A stretch of 64,000 nucleotides of DNA, from positions 1-64,000 of the forward strand of contig JBKPNV010000044.1 in the NCBI GenBank assembly GCA_046732795.1. Reading direction: 5' to 3'. A model generated the notes under the pieces. The model had not been told where the DNA came from and searched no databases. It worked only from the letters and a program-made list of their open reading frames with translations. The number at the start of each line of letters is the position of its first letter. Within the stretch, counting starts at the first letter, position 1. Origin of the DNA: Gp6-AA40 sp046732795. GTDB lineage: Bacteria; Acidobacteriota; Vicinamibacteria; Vicinamibacterales; UBA2999. The position numbers were made by a program, and so were the translations under genes. This document shows, piece after piece, positions 9,022 through 15,942 of the stretch.

Positions 9022-10800
9022 ATGCCGTCGAGCACCGTCGAGAACTATCTCAAGGCCATTTACATTGGCACCAACAGCCTCCAGCCGCCCCAACGCCTGC
9101 TGCCCATGGGGCAACTCGCCGCGGCGCTCAACGTGACGCCTGGAACCGCGACGACAATGGTCAAGACGCTGGCCGAGTCGGGCCTCGTCGAGTACGAGCC
9201 GTATGCCGGCGTCGCGCTGACAAAAGCCGGACAGAAGCTCGCGGCCCTCGTCACGCGCCGGCATCGGCTGATCGAGCTCTTCCTCGTTCAGGTGATGGGA
9301 TATTCGTGGGATGAGGTTCACGACGAGGCAGAGCAACTCGAGCACACCGTCAGCGACCGGTTCGTCGATCGGATGGACGCGATGCTCGGTCGGCCCGATA
9401 CCGATCCGCACGGCGATCCGATTCCCAACGCGGACGGCCTGATCAAGCCGCAGAAGAAGGTGCAGACGCTCCTCACCTGTCCGCTGGGCACGGCCGTCAC
9501 CGTCACGCGCGTGATCGATCAGGACAAAGACTTTCTGCGCTTCATCGAGCACCACAACCTGAAGCCGGGCGAAGCGATTCTGGTCGAAGAGCGCGACGCG
9601 GCAGCGGACAGCGTACGGGTGCGGGGAGGCAACAATCGTCGCCTCACGATCGGAACACGGGCCGCATCCAAGGTGCTCGTGCAGGCTGTGCACCTCCTGC
9701 TCCTCGTCCTGCTGTCGGTTCCTGTATGCGCGCAAGCGACACAGAAGGCGCTGGAGCCGCCGCGCACCGCCCTCTCGGGGTACATGGACTTTCATTTCAA
9801 CAACGCAGAGTTCAGCGACGCGCAACTGGATTTCCACCGATTCGTCCTGCTCGTCACGCATTCGTTCTCGGAACGCATCCGTTTCGTCGGCGAGTTGGAG
9901 CTCGAACACGCCGTCGTCGAAGGACTCGAAGAGAAGGGCGAGCTGGAACTCGAGCAAGCCTACGTTGACTTCTTGCTCTCGCGCTCATTCAACGTACGGG
10001 CGGGGATGATGCTCATGCCGATTGGCATCATCAACGAGCGGCACGAACCGCCCGTTTACTACGGTGTCGAGCGTCCGTTCAATGACACGGTCATCGTCCC
10101 TACGACCTGGTTCGAAGCGGGTGCGGGGGTGCATGGAGAACTCGGCCGGGGGTGGCGTTATCGCGCGTTCATCGTGGCGCCGCTCGATGCCGCCGAGTTC
10201 AGCGCTGAAGAAGGTCTTCGTGACGGGCGCCAGAAGGGCTCTGAGGCGAACGTGGGGCGGCCCGCGGTCACGGGGCGGGTGGAGTACGTTGCCATTCGCG
10301 GGCTCACGCTTGGCGCCAGCGGGTGGTCGGGCCGCTCCGGGTTTCAGTTCCGCCCCGTCTTCGATGTGCCGGTTTCGCTGGCGGAGGTCGATGGGCGCTA
10401 CTCCCGCCGGCGCCTGGAGCTTCGCGGCCAGTTCTCCCAGGTCTGGATCGACAACGCCGGGCAATTGAATGAAGCGCTCGCGCGTCGCGTCGGCGTCAAC
10501 CCCAACATCGCGCGGATCCTGCGCGGCTTCTACGGCGAGGCCGGGTATCGCGCGATCGCGAACGCGGCATTTGGTGAAGTCGGTGCCTTCGTCCGCTACG
10601 AAAACTTCGACACGCAGTTTCGAATGCCAAGCGGGTACGTCGGGCTTCCGCAGTTCGATCGCGACGCGTGGGTCGTCGGCGCGACGTACTGGCCCGATCC
10701 TGACGTGGCGGTCAAGTTCGATTACTCACTCGTGCGCAGCCGCAGTTCGGTGGTCGAGGCGCCAGACTCATTCAATGTCGGCCTGGGATGGTGGTTCTGA
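9022..10800 (+). CDS. DtxR/MntR-type metalloregulator fused in frame to an outer-membrane beta-barrel
   Basis: One uninterrupted frame of 592 codons encodes two proteins end to end. Residues 1-75 are a DtxR winged helix (NYLKAIYIG, LNVTPGTATTMVKTLAESGLV), 76-142 the metal/dimerisation domain, and 145-220 an FeoA/SH3 domain ending GTRAASKVLV, where such regulators normally stop. Residues 220-239 are a typical signal peptide (hydrophobic run, then VCAQA), and 245-592 look like a porin-type barrel ending in aromatic GLGWWF. GTG at 9679 (V220), with AAGG 5 nt upstream, could start the barrel separately. A cytoplasmic regulator and a secreted barrel cannot both work as one chain, so internal initiation or loss of a stop is likely. 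The stop overlaps the next ATG (TGATG). Confidence 0.8.
   Translation: MPSSTVENYLKAIYIGTNSLQPPQRLLPMGQLAAALNVTPGTATTMVKTLAESGLVEYEPYAGVALTKAGQKLAALVTRRHRLIELFLVQVMGYSWDEVHDEAEQLEHTVSDRFVDRMDAMLGRPDTDPHGDPIPNADGLIKPQKKVQTLLTCPLGTAVTVTRVIDQDKDFLRFIEHHNLKPGEAILVEERDAAADSVRVRGGNNRRLTIGTRAASKVLVQAVHLLLLVLLSVPVCAQATQKALEPPRTALSGYMDFHFNNAEFSDAQLDFHRFVLLVTHSFSERIRFVGELELEHAVVEGLEEKGELELEQAYVDFLLSRSFNVRAGMMLMPIGIINERHEPPVYYGVERPFNDTVIVPTTWFEAGAGVHGELGRGWRYRAFIVAPLDAAEFSAEEGLRDGRQKGSEANVGRPAVTGRVEYVAIRGLTLGASGWSGRSGFQFRPVFDVPVSLAEVDGRYSRRRLELRGQFSQVWIDNAGQLNEALARRVGVNPNIARILRGFYGEAGYRAIANAAFGEVGAFVRYENFDTQFRMPSGYVGLPQFDRDAWVVGATYWPDPDVAVKFDYSLVRSRSSVVEAPDSFNVGLGWWF
9679..10800 (+). CDS. Possible separately initiated porin-like outer-membrane protein
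   Basis: Nested reading of the 3' two thirds of the fused frame, proposed because a GTG at 9679 preceded by AAGG opens directly on a signal peptide (QAVHLLLLVLL then VPVCAQA). The mature part (about 350 residues) has alternating aromatic/polar strands such as YMDFHFNNAEF and RIRFVGELELEHAVVEG, the conserved-looking MMLMPIGIINERHEPPVYYGVERPF, and a C-terminal Phe, as expected for a barrel inserted by the BAM machinery. The closest idea is an OprO/OprP-like or uncharacterised porin. The substrate is unknown; a metal or small anion is a guess from context. The start codon is inference. Confidence 0.5.
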   Translation: MQAVHLLLLVLLSVPVCAQATQKALEPPRTALSGYMDFHFNNAEFSDAQLDFHRFVLLVTHSFSERIRFVGELELEHAVVEGLEEKGELELEQAYVDFLLSRSFNVRAGMMLMPIGIINERHEPPVYYGVERPFNDTVIVPTTWFEAGAGVHGELGRGWRYRAFIVAPLDAAEFSAEEGLRDGRQKGSEANVGRPAVTGRVEYVAIRGLTLGASGWSGRSGFQFRPVFDVPVSLAEVDGRYSRRRLELRGQFSQVWIDNAGQLNEALARRVGVNPNIARILRGFYGEAGYRAIANAAFGEVGAFVRYENFDTQFRMPSGYVGLPQFDRDAWVVGATYWPDPDVAVKFDYSLVRSRSSVVEAPDSFNVGLGWWF

Positions 10801-11240
10801 TGCGATACGCATTGACGTCACTCGTGCTTCTCGTTCATGCGTTATCGGATCCGGCTAAAGCCGGACACTACGACAGCCCGCCCCTCCGCCACGTAGCGTC
10901 CGGCTTCAGCCGCACCATGACACACGTAGGGTCCGGCTTTAGCCGGACTGCCGCGCAGGAAAATCAGCTCATCGAGATCATCGCCGAGCGCTTCAGTTTC
11001 AATCCATCGGAGATCCGCGTGAAGGCAGGGACGCCGCTCGAGATCCGGCTCACGAGCGAAGACACGATGCACGGCTTTCACATCCTTGGTACCGACATCG
11101 ACCTCGAGCTTCCCAAGCGCGGTCGTGGCGTGGCCTCTGTCGTGTTTCAGCCCACGGCCGGCCGTTACACGTTCGAATGTTCAAGGCTGTGTGGCGCCGG
11201 CCACGCGTTCATGCGCGGCGTCATCATCGCCACCGAGTAG
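10800..11240 (+). CDS. CuA-type cupredoxin domain protein (CoxII/ba3-like), repeat-invaded N-terminus
   Basis: Exported 146-residue cupredoxin with a full CuA ligand set: H91 in MHGFHILGTD, then C127, C131, H135 and M138 in ECSRLCGAGHAFM, the same spacing as subunit II of ba3-type cytochrome oxidase. It has no transmembrane helix beyond the signal sequence, so it may be a soluble electron carrier. Residues 17-50, between the signal peptide and the domain, are encoded by three copies of a GTCCGGCTAAAGCCGGAC-type repeat (DPAKAGHY, SGFSRT). The ATG overlaps the upstream stop and the di-haem gene follows within 12 nt. Electron exchange with that cytochrome is a plausible but unproven role. Confidence 0.8.
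   Translation: MRYALTSLVLLVHALSDPAKAGHYDSPPLRHVASGFSRTMTHVGSGFSRTAAQENQLIEIIAERFSFNPSEIRVKAGTPLEIRLTSEDTMHGFHILGTDIDLELPKRGRGVASVVFQPTAGRYTFECSRLCGAGHAFMRGVIIATE
10849..10948. repeat. Three palindromic repeats inside the CuA coding region
   Basis: Copies at about 10850-10872 (TCCGGCTAAAGCCGGA then CACTACG), 10892-10914 and 10925-10948 (the last two reversed, CGTAG then GTCCGGCTTTAGCCGGAC). The same element is intergenic at 14005, 14042, 52388 and 52416. Here it stays in frame and adds about 34 residues. Confidence 0.85.
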
Positions 11241-11251
11241 CGAGGTTGCAC

Positions 11252-12448
11252 ATGTCGCGCCCAGTAGTCGTGTCCGGCATTCGGACCGCGTCGGTGACCG
11301 GGGTCGTTCTCGTCAGCGCCCTGCTCTCGGCGCAAGCACCGGGCGTCATACCCGGGGATCCGCTGTCCGGCGCAACTCCGGTCGAGTTCGAGGAGTTTCG
11401 TGTCGGGCTCGACGACTTCCTCGAAGTCGAGACGGCGGACGAGGGCCTGGGTCCGGCCTACAACGGCACCAGCTGCGGCGCGTGTCACAGCGTGCCTGCA
11501 GTTGGCGGCACGGGACATATCGCCGAAGTCCGCGCCGCCCGACGCGGTCCCCGGGGCGAGTTCGTTTCCCTCGATCCTTCTGGCGAGACGCTCTTTCACC
11601 TTTTCTCGGTTCCCAGTCACTCGTGCCAGCCCGTGATTCCAGCCGACGCGACCATCGTCGCTCGTCGCGTGCCCCTCCCGCTCTTCGGCGCAGGGCTCGT
11701 CGAAGCCATTCCCGACGAGTCGCTGCTTGCGCTCGAGGACCCGATTGATCGAAATCGCGACGGCGTCAGCGGCCGCGCCGCGATCATCACCGACGCGGCG
11801 TCAGGCCAACGACGCGTCGGCCGGTTCGGGTGGAAGGCGCAGCACGCCACGCTTCTCTCATTCGGCGCCGACGCCTATCGCAACGAAATGGGGATCACCA
11901 ACGAGCTCTTCTCGCAGGAGCTGGCAGTGGGTATCACCAGCGACCGCATGCGCGTGTGCGATCTGATTCCCGATATCGAGGACAGGCGGGATCCCCGGAC
12001 AGGCCGGCGTGGCATCGATAACTTCGCCAGCTTCATGAAGCTGCTGGCGCCAGTGGGACGCGGTCCCACCGGCGAGGCCGCCCGAATCGGTGAACAGATG
12101 TTTCACTCTATTGGCTGCGCCGCCTGTCACACGCCGTCGATCGAGACCGGGCCGAGCAGCAATCCGCTCTTCGATCATCGTCAGGTGCCGTTGTTCTCAG
12201 ACCTGCTGCTGCACGACACCGGGACTGGCGACGGCATCGCGCAGGGTGTCGCGGCGCCAGAGGAAATTCGCACCCCGGCGTTGTGGGGACTACGGTTTCG
12301 CAGACCGTACCTGCACGATGGATCCGCTGCGACTCTCGAAGAGAGCATCGGCCGTCACGGCAACGAGGCCGAACTCGCGCGCCGGGGATACGAGCGAGCC
12401 CCCGATAGCGATCGCGCCGCCCTGCTGGCGTTCCTCAGATCTCTCTAG
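11252..12448 (+). CDS. Di-haem oxidoreductase-like protein (DUF1111 family)
   Basis: Exported c-type cytochrome of 398 residues with a signal sequence (to about SAQAP) and two haem sites, CGACH at 75-79 and CAACH at 289-293. The family features GFGLVEAIPDE-like LFGAGLVEAIPDESL, NRDGVSGR (168-174) and RTPALWGLRFRRPYLHDG near the C-terminus are clear. DUF1111 proteins resemble di-haem peroxidase/MauG folds and in proteobacteria often accompany imelysin iron-uptake genes. ATG at 11252 has GAGG 6 nt upstream. An in-frame upstream extension overlapping the CuA gene is rejected because it lacks a signal peptide. Likely periplasmic partner of the CuA protein. Confidence 0.88.
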   Translation: MSRPVVVSGIRTASVTGVVLVSALLSAQAPGVIPGDPLSGATPVEFEEFRVGLDDFLEVETADEGLGPAYNGTSCGACHSVPAVGGTGHIAEVRAARRGPRGEFVSLDPSGETLFHLFSVPSHSCQPVIPADATIVARRVPLPLFGAGLVEAIPDESLLALEDPIDRNRDGVSGRAAIITDAASGQRRVGRFGWKAQHATLLSFGADAYRNEMGITNELFSQELAVGITSDRMRVCDLIPDIEDRRDPRTGRRGIDNFASFMKLLAPVGRGPTGEAARIGEQMFHSIGCAACHTPSIETGPSSNPLFDHRQVPLFSDLLLHDTGTGDGIAQGVAAPEEIRTPALWGLRFRRPYLHDGSAATLEESIGRHGNEAELARRGYERAPDSDRAALLAFLRSL

Positions 12449-12450
12449 AC

Positions 12451-12509
12451 GGGGTCAGACCCCTTCCCGGATCTGCGCAGTGTGCAGTTCTGCGACGGGG
12501 TCTGACCCC
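12451..12509. repeat. Paired palindromes GGGGTCAGACCCC and GGGGTCTGACCCC
   Basis: Two perfect 13-bp palindromes, at 12451-12463 and 12497-12509, begin 2 nt after the DUF1111 stop. They are inverted copies of one another and can pair into a larger hairpin, which may act as terminator for the upstream operon. The right copy abuts a TATAAT box. Confidence 0.85.
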
Positions 12510-12512
12510 ACG

Positions 12513-12518
12513 TATAAT
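12513..12518 (+). promoter_or_regulatory. Candidate -10 box (TATAAT) for a leaderless TTG-start gene
   Basis: A perfect TATAAT lies immediately after the right repeat arm and ends 8 nt before the TTG start of the Nramp-like gene. Transcription would then start at or just before the initiation codon, giving a leaderless mRNA. No strong -35 is seen. No Shine-Dalgarno is present, which agrees with this reading. Confidence 0.45.
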
Positions 12519-12526
12519 CGCCCGCC

Positions 12527-14014
12527 TTGGCAACTTCTACAGCGGCGCCAGTCGAGGCCCGTTCGGGGCTCGACCCCTGGCAACCAGCAGAACTGCCCGA
12601 GCCGCCCAGGCCAAAAGGCCTCGCGTGGATCGCGGCAGTCGGACCCGGCGTGATCGCGCTGGGCGTTTCGATTGGCAGCGGTGAGTTCCTGCTGGGCCCG
12701 GCGGCCTTCGTGCAGCACGGCCTTTCGCTGCTGTGGGTCGTCATCGTCGCCGTCACGCTGCAGACCATCTTCAACACCGAAGTGATGCGCTACACCCTCG
12801 CGACCGGTGAGCCAGTCTTCACCGGGTTCATGCGGACTCGACCCTCGTCGACGCTGTGGGCTTGGATCTATGCTGTCCTCTACTTTCTCCAGGTCGGCTG
12901 GCCCGCCTGGGCAGGCACGGCAGCAGCCGCGATCTTCTTCCTGTTCGCACGGCGACTGGCGGTTGCCGCCGACGCCACGGCAATCTACGGCATCGGTGTC
13001 GCGGCATTTCTCGGATGCGTTGCCATTCTCACGGTGGGCCGCCGCATCGAGCGCACGCTCGAATTCTTGAACTGGATTCTGGTCGTCACTATTCTCGGCG
13101 GCTTCTTCGTCCTGACGTTGCTGTTCGCACCAGCGCACGCGTGGCTCGAGGCGGCGGCGGGGTTCGGTGGATTCGATCTCACTCGCGGGACATTCGATCC
13201 CTTGCCCGCAGGCGCTGACTTCTTCCTGCTTGGCGCGCTGGTCGCCTATTCCGGAAGCGGCGGTGTCGTGAACATCGTCTTGTCGAACTGGGCTCGCGAC
13301 CGCGGCTACGGCATGGGGGAGCGCGCGGGCTACATCCCTGCGGCAGCCGCAGGTGAACGCGGCAGTGTCGCCGCGACCGGTTTCATATTTCCATCCGATG
13401 CCGCGTCGATGGATCGCTGGCGTGGATGGTGGCGCGTCGTTTCGGCCGATCAGTGGGGCCTGTTCTGGCTCGGCGCGAATCTCGGCATGCTGCTACCGGC
13501 GCTGCTCTATGTCACTTTTCTGCCGCGCGGCACGAACATTCAAGGTCTTGGCATCAGCGCCGCGCTGGCGGCCGCGATCGGAAGCCGCACCGGAGCACTG
13601 ACAGCGGGCATCATCGCGTTCCTTGGCGCCTGGCTGCTGTTCAAAACTCAGCTCGACAACCTCGAGGGCATGGTTCGCGCGATCGCCGACATCCTCTGGA
13701 CCGGGAGCCGTCGTGTGCGCGCATGGCGCGGTGGCGACGTGCGCGCTGTCTATTACGGCGTACTCGGCGTTCTGGTCGTCTGGGGATTGATTGCGATGCG
13801 GCTCGCGCAGCCGATTGTGCTGCTGCAACTCGGCGCCAATGTGGCTGGCGCCATCTTCGTCATCGCAGCGCCGCACCTGCTGTACATCAACACGCGACTG
13901 CTGCCGCCGCATGTGCGCCCACCGATGTGGCGCCGTGTCGCCCTGATCGTGATGACGTTGTTCTACGGATTTTTCGTGGCGCTGTCGTTCGGAAGTTTAT
14001 TCAGGTCCGGCTAA
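12527..14014 (+). CDS. Nramp-like (APC-fold) membrane transporter lacking DPGN
   Basis: Inner-membrane protein of 495 residues with about 11-12 hydrophobic helices. The helix-1 region reads GPGVIALGVSIGSGEFLLG: the Nramp GPG start is kept but the metal-binding DPGN is replaced by GSGE, as in the Nramp-related group whose substrate is less clear. Mg(II) or another cation is possible, and loss of Mn(II) selectivity is expected. The start is TTG at 12527, 9 nt after a TATAAT box. The stop codon TAA is supplied by the palindromic repeat at 14005-14022, so the last residues (FRSG) are repeat-derived. Confidence 0.75.
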   Translation: MATSTAAPVEARSGLDPWQPAELPEPPRPKGLAWIAAVGPGVIALGVSIGSGEFLLGPAAFVQHGLSLLWVVIVAVTLQTIFNTEVMRYTLATGEPVFTGFMRTRPSSTLWAWIYAVLYFLQVGWPAWAGTAAAAIFFLFARRLAVAADATAIYGIGVAAFLGCVAILTVGRRIERTLEFLNWILVVTILGGFFVLTLLFAPAHAWLEAAAGFGGFDLTRGTFDPLPAGADFFLLGALVAYSGSGGVVNIVLSNWARDRGYGMGERAGYIPAAAAGERGSVAATGFIFPSDAASMDRWRGWWRVVSADQWGLFWLGANLGMLLPALLYVTFLPRGTNIQGLGISAALAAAIGSRTGALTAGIIAFLGAWLLFKTQLDNLEGMVRAIADILWTGSRRVRAWRGGDVRAVYYGVLGVLVVWGLIAMRLAQPIVLLQLGANVAGAIFVIAAPHLLYINTRLLPPHVRPPMWRRVALIVMTLFYGFFVALSFGSLFRSG

Positions 14015-14065
14015 AGCCGGACACTCCCAACGCCGATTCGGGTCCGGCTGAAGCCGGACGCTACG
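14005..14065. repeat. Two GTCCGGCTNAAGCCGGAC repeats between convergent genes
   Basis: Copies at 14005-14022 and 14042-14059 (followed by GCTACGG). The first contains the TAA stop of the Nramp-like gene; the tail of the second contains the TAG stop (14063-14061) of the leftward phosphatase gene. Each 18-mer is self-complementary, so the pair may serve as a bidirectional terminator. Confidence 0.85.
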
Positions 14066-14750
14066 GCCGCAGGAATTGCTGTATCACGTCGCGCAAGCCC
14101 GCCGCGTCATCGACGAGGGCGTTCCCGTCCTCGACCCGATCGCGCGAGAACGTCCGAAACCCGAAACCGTAGGCGACGATGCAGCAACGGACCGAGGCGC
14201 GCTGCGCGGTCTCATAGTCGATGCCCGAGTCGCCAACGAGCAGCGTGCGCTCGCGAGGCACACCGGTCGCTGCCATCATGGCGAGCAGCCCTTCGGGACT
14301 TGGCTTTCGTGGATACGGTCCATCGCCGCCGATGACCCATTCGAACAAGTCACCGATGGCAAACGCGTCGAGAAGCTTCTTCGTGGGACCGAGCGGCTTG
14401 TTGGTCAGGACGCCCAGTCGCGCATGGCGTCGCGCCATGTTGAGTGTGTCGAGAATTCCATCGTACACGCGAGTGTGGTTGACGAGGTGCGTGTCGTAAA
14501 TTTCCAGAAACCGGTTGAGCGCGAACGCCGGGTGGTCGAGACCGGCAGCGTCGAGAGCGCGTTTCACCAGCAGCGCCGCTCCCTCTCCGACCATGCGGCC
14601 AATGGCTTCCTCGGGCAGCGGCCGTCCCCCCAGTTCCAGGATCAGTTGGTTGGCGGATTCAGCGAGGTCGCCCTGCGAATCGATCAGCGTGCCATCGAGG
14701 TCGAATGCGATCAGGCTTTGTAGGTTGCCCACGAGCTCGGAGTCTCCCAT
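14061..14750 (-). CDS. HAD hydrolase, phosphoglycolate phosphatase-like
   Basis: Cytoplasmic 229-residue HAD phosphatase with motif I DLDGTLIDS (nucleophile D17, acid/base D19), a C1 helical cap (about 30-95), motif II VLTNK, motif III lysine in RKPSPEG, and motif IV GDSGIDYETA. Order and cap type match Gph, which removes 2-phosphoglycolate formed during DNA repair and metabolism, though HAD specificity is hard to read from sequence. The start overlaps the 3' end of queD by 40 nt, so translation is probably coupled. Its stop codon lies in a palindromic repeat. Confidence 0.85.
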   Translation of the reverse strand: MGDSELVGNLQSLIAFDLDGTLIDSQGDLAESANQLILELGGRPLPEEAIGRMVGEGAALLVKRALDAAGLDHPAFALNRFLEIYDTHLVNHTRVYDGILDTLNMARRHARLGVLTNKPLGPTKKLLDAFAIGDLFEWVIGGDGPYPRKPSPEGLLAMMAATGVPRERTLLVGDSGIDYETAQRASVRCCIVAYGFGFRTFSRDRVEDGNALVDDAAGLRDVIQQFLRP

Positions 14751-15112
14751 ACGGTGACACGCGAGACCGGCAGCCGCTGCTCGCGTGAGACGTCGAACAG
14801 CAGGCGCGCGATCCGCTCGACGGTAGGGTTGCTGTCGAGCACATAGACGGGCTCTCCGAGAGAACGGAGAAACGCGACCAGCGGATCGTCGTGCCGCAGG
14901 ATCATCCGGTGATCGAGCTCGCGATCGATCCAGCCTTTCATCGCGCGTTTGATGTCGGTGAAATCGGCCACCATGTTGCGGCGGTCGAGCGCGTCGGTCT
15001 GGATCTCCACCTCGACGACCGCGTTGTGGCCGTGCGGATGTTTACAGACACCATCGTAATCGAGGAGCCTGTGACCGTAGCAGAACTCCAGGCGTTTGGT
15101 GACCGAGTACAT
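14711..15112 (-). CDS. queD: 6-carboxytetrahydropterin synthase QueD
   Basis: Converts dihydroneopterin triphosphate to 6-carboxy-5,6,7,8-tetrahydropterin, an early step to preQ0 and queuosine. The 133-residue protein carries the zinc histidines H14 (FCYGHRL), H27 and H29 (KHPHGHN), and catalytic Cys23 just before them; the C-terminal WETPSSWATY holds the pterin-site glutamate. It is divergent from queC with only 17 bp between start codons, so the two promoters must overlap each other's coding ends or lie within the genes. queE is not seen in the window. Confidence 0.93.
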   Translation of the reverse strand: MYSVTKRLEFCYGHRLLDYDGVCKHPHGHNAVVEVEIQTDALDRRNMVADFTDIKRAMKGWIDRELDHRMILRHDDPLVAFLRSLGEPVYVLDSNPTVERIARLLFDVSREQRLPVSRVTVWETPSSWATYKA

Positions 15113-15129
15113 ACTCTCTAATCTAATCG

Positions 15130-15828
15130 ATGCAAACTCTCAACTCCCAACCCCCTGCGTCCAAGCCGCCGGTCGCCGTGCTTTTCTCGGCTGGACTTGA
15201 TAGCGCCGTACTGGTGGCGACCGAGCAGCGCACATCGACCGTATATCCCATCTACATCTGCTGTGGGCTGGCGTGGGAACGCGAGGAATTGGAGTCGATC
15301 GATCGCTTACTGGCCGCGCCTCCGTATCGCGAGGCACGGCCCCTCGCCCGACTGACCTTCACCGTGGCGGATCTGTATCCGCCGAATCACTGGGCGCTTC
15401 GCGGAACGCCTCCCGCATTCGACACTCCTGACGAGGACGTCTACCTCACGGGACGCAACGTTGTCCTCTTGAGCAAGGCGGCGATCCATTGCGCTCAACG
15501 GAGCATTACGCGAATCGCCATCGGCACTCTGGCGGGGAATCCTTTCCCAGACGCGACGAACGCCTTCTTCACCGCGTTCGCAACGGCGATCTCGCTCGGG
15601 CTCGCCCACGACCTCGCCATCGAGGCGCCATTCATGAGCCTGCATAAGACCGACGTCATTCTCCTGGGGCATCAGCTCGGCGTTCCACTCGAGCTCACAC
15701 TGTCGTGCATGAGTCCGCGCGATGGCCTGCATTGCGGCGAGTGCAGCAAGTGTAGAGAACGGCGAGACGCGTTTCGCGGGGCTGGGATTGAGGATCCAAC
15801 GCGCTACCAGCGAATTCCGCTCCGCTGA
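15130..15828 (+). CDS. queC: 7-cyano-7-deazaguanine synthase QueC
   Basis: ATP-dependent enzyme that turns 7-carboxy-7-deazaguanine into preQ0 for queuosine biosynthesis. The PP-loop is SAGLDS (20-25; Ala replaces the usual Gly in SGGLDS) and the C-terminal zinc site uses C193, C202, C205 and C208 (CMSPRDGLHCGECSKC). The length of 232 residues is usual. Internal motif GRNVVLLSKA corresponds to the conserved GRN segment of the family. Divergent partner of queD; the pair forms a small queuosine locus. Confidence 0.93.
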   Translation: MQTLNSQPPASKPPVAVLFSAGLDSAVLVATEQRTSTVYPIYICCGLAWEREELESIDRLLAAPPYREARPLARLTFTVADLYPPNHWALRGTPPAFDTPDEDVYLTGRNVVLLSKAAIHCAQRSITRIAIGTLAGNPFPDATNAFFTAFATAISLGLAHDLAIEAPFMSLHKTDVILLGHQLGVPLELTLSCMSPRDGLHCGECSKCRERRDAFRGAGIEDPTRYQRIPLR

Positions 15829-15942
15829 GAACCACGACACACCGAGGCGCAGATGCACCGCAAGCTACTCGAAATTGCTCCTGGCTGTGCTCGGTGGCTC
15901 AGTGTGTCGCAGTCATCTCTACGACGCGGCTTCGACACGCTA

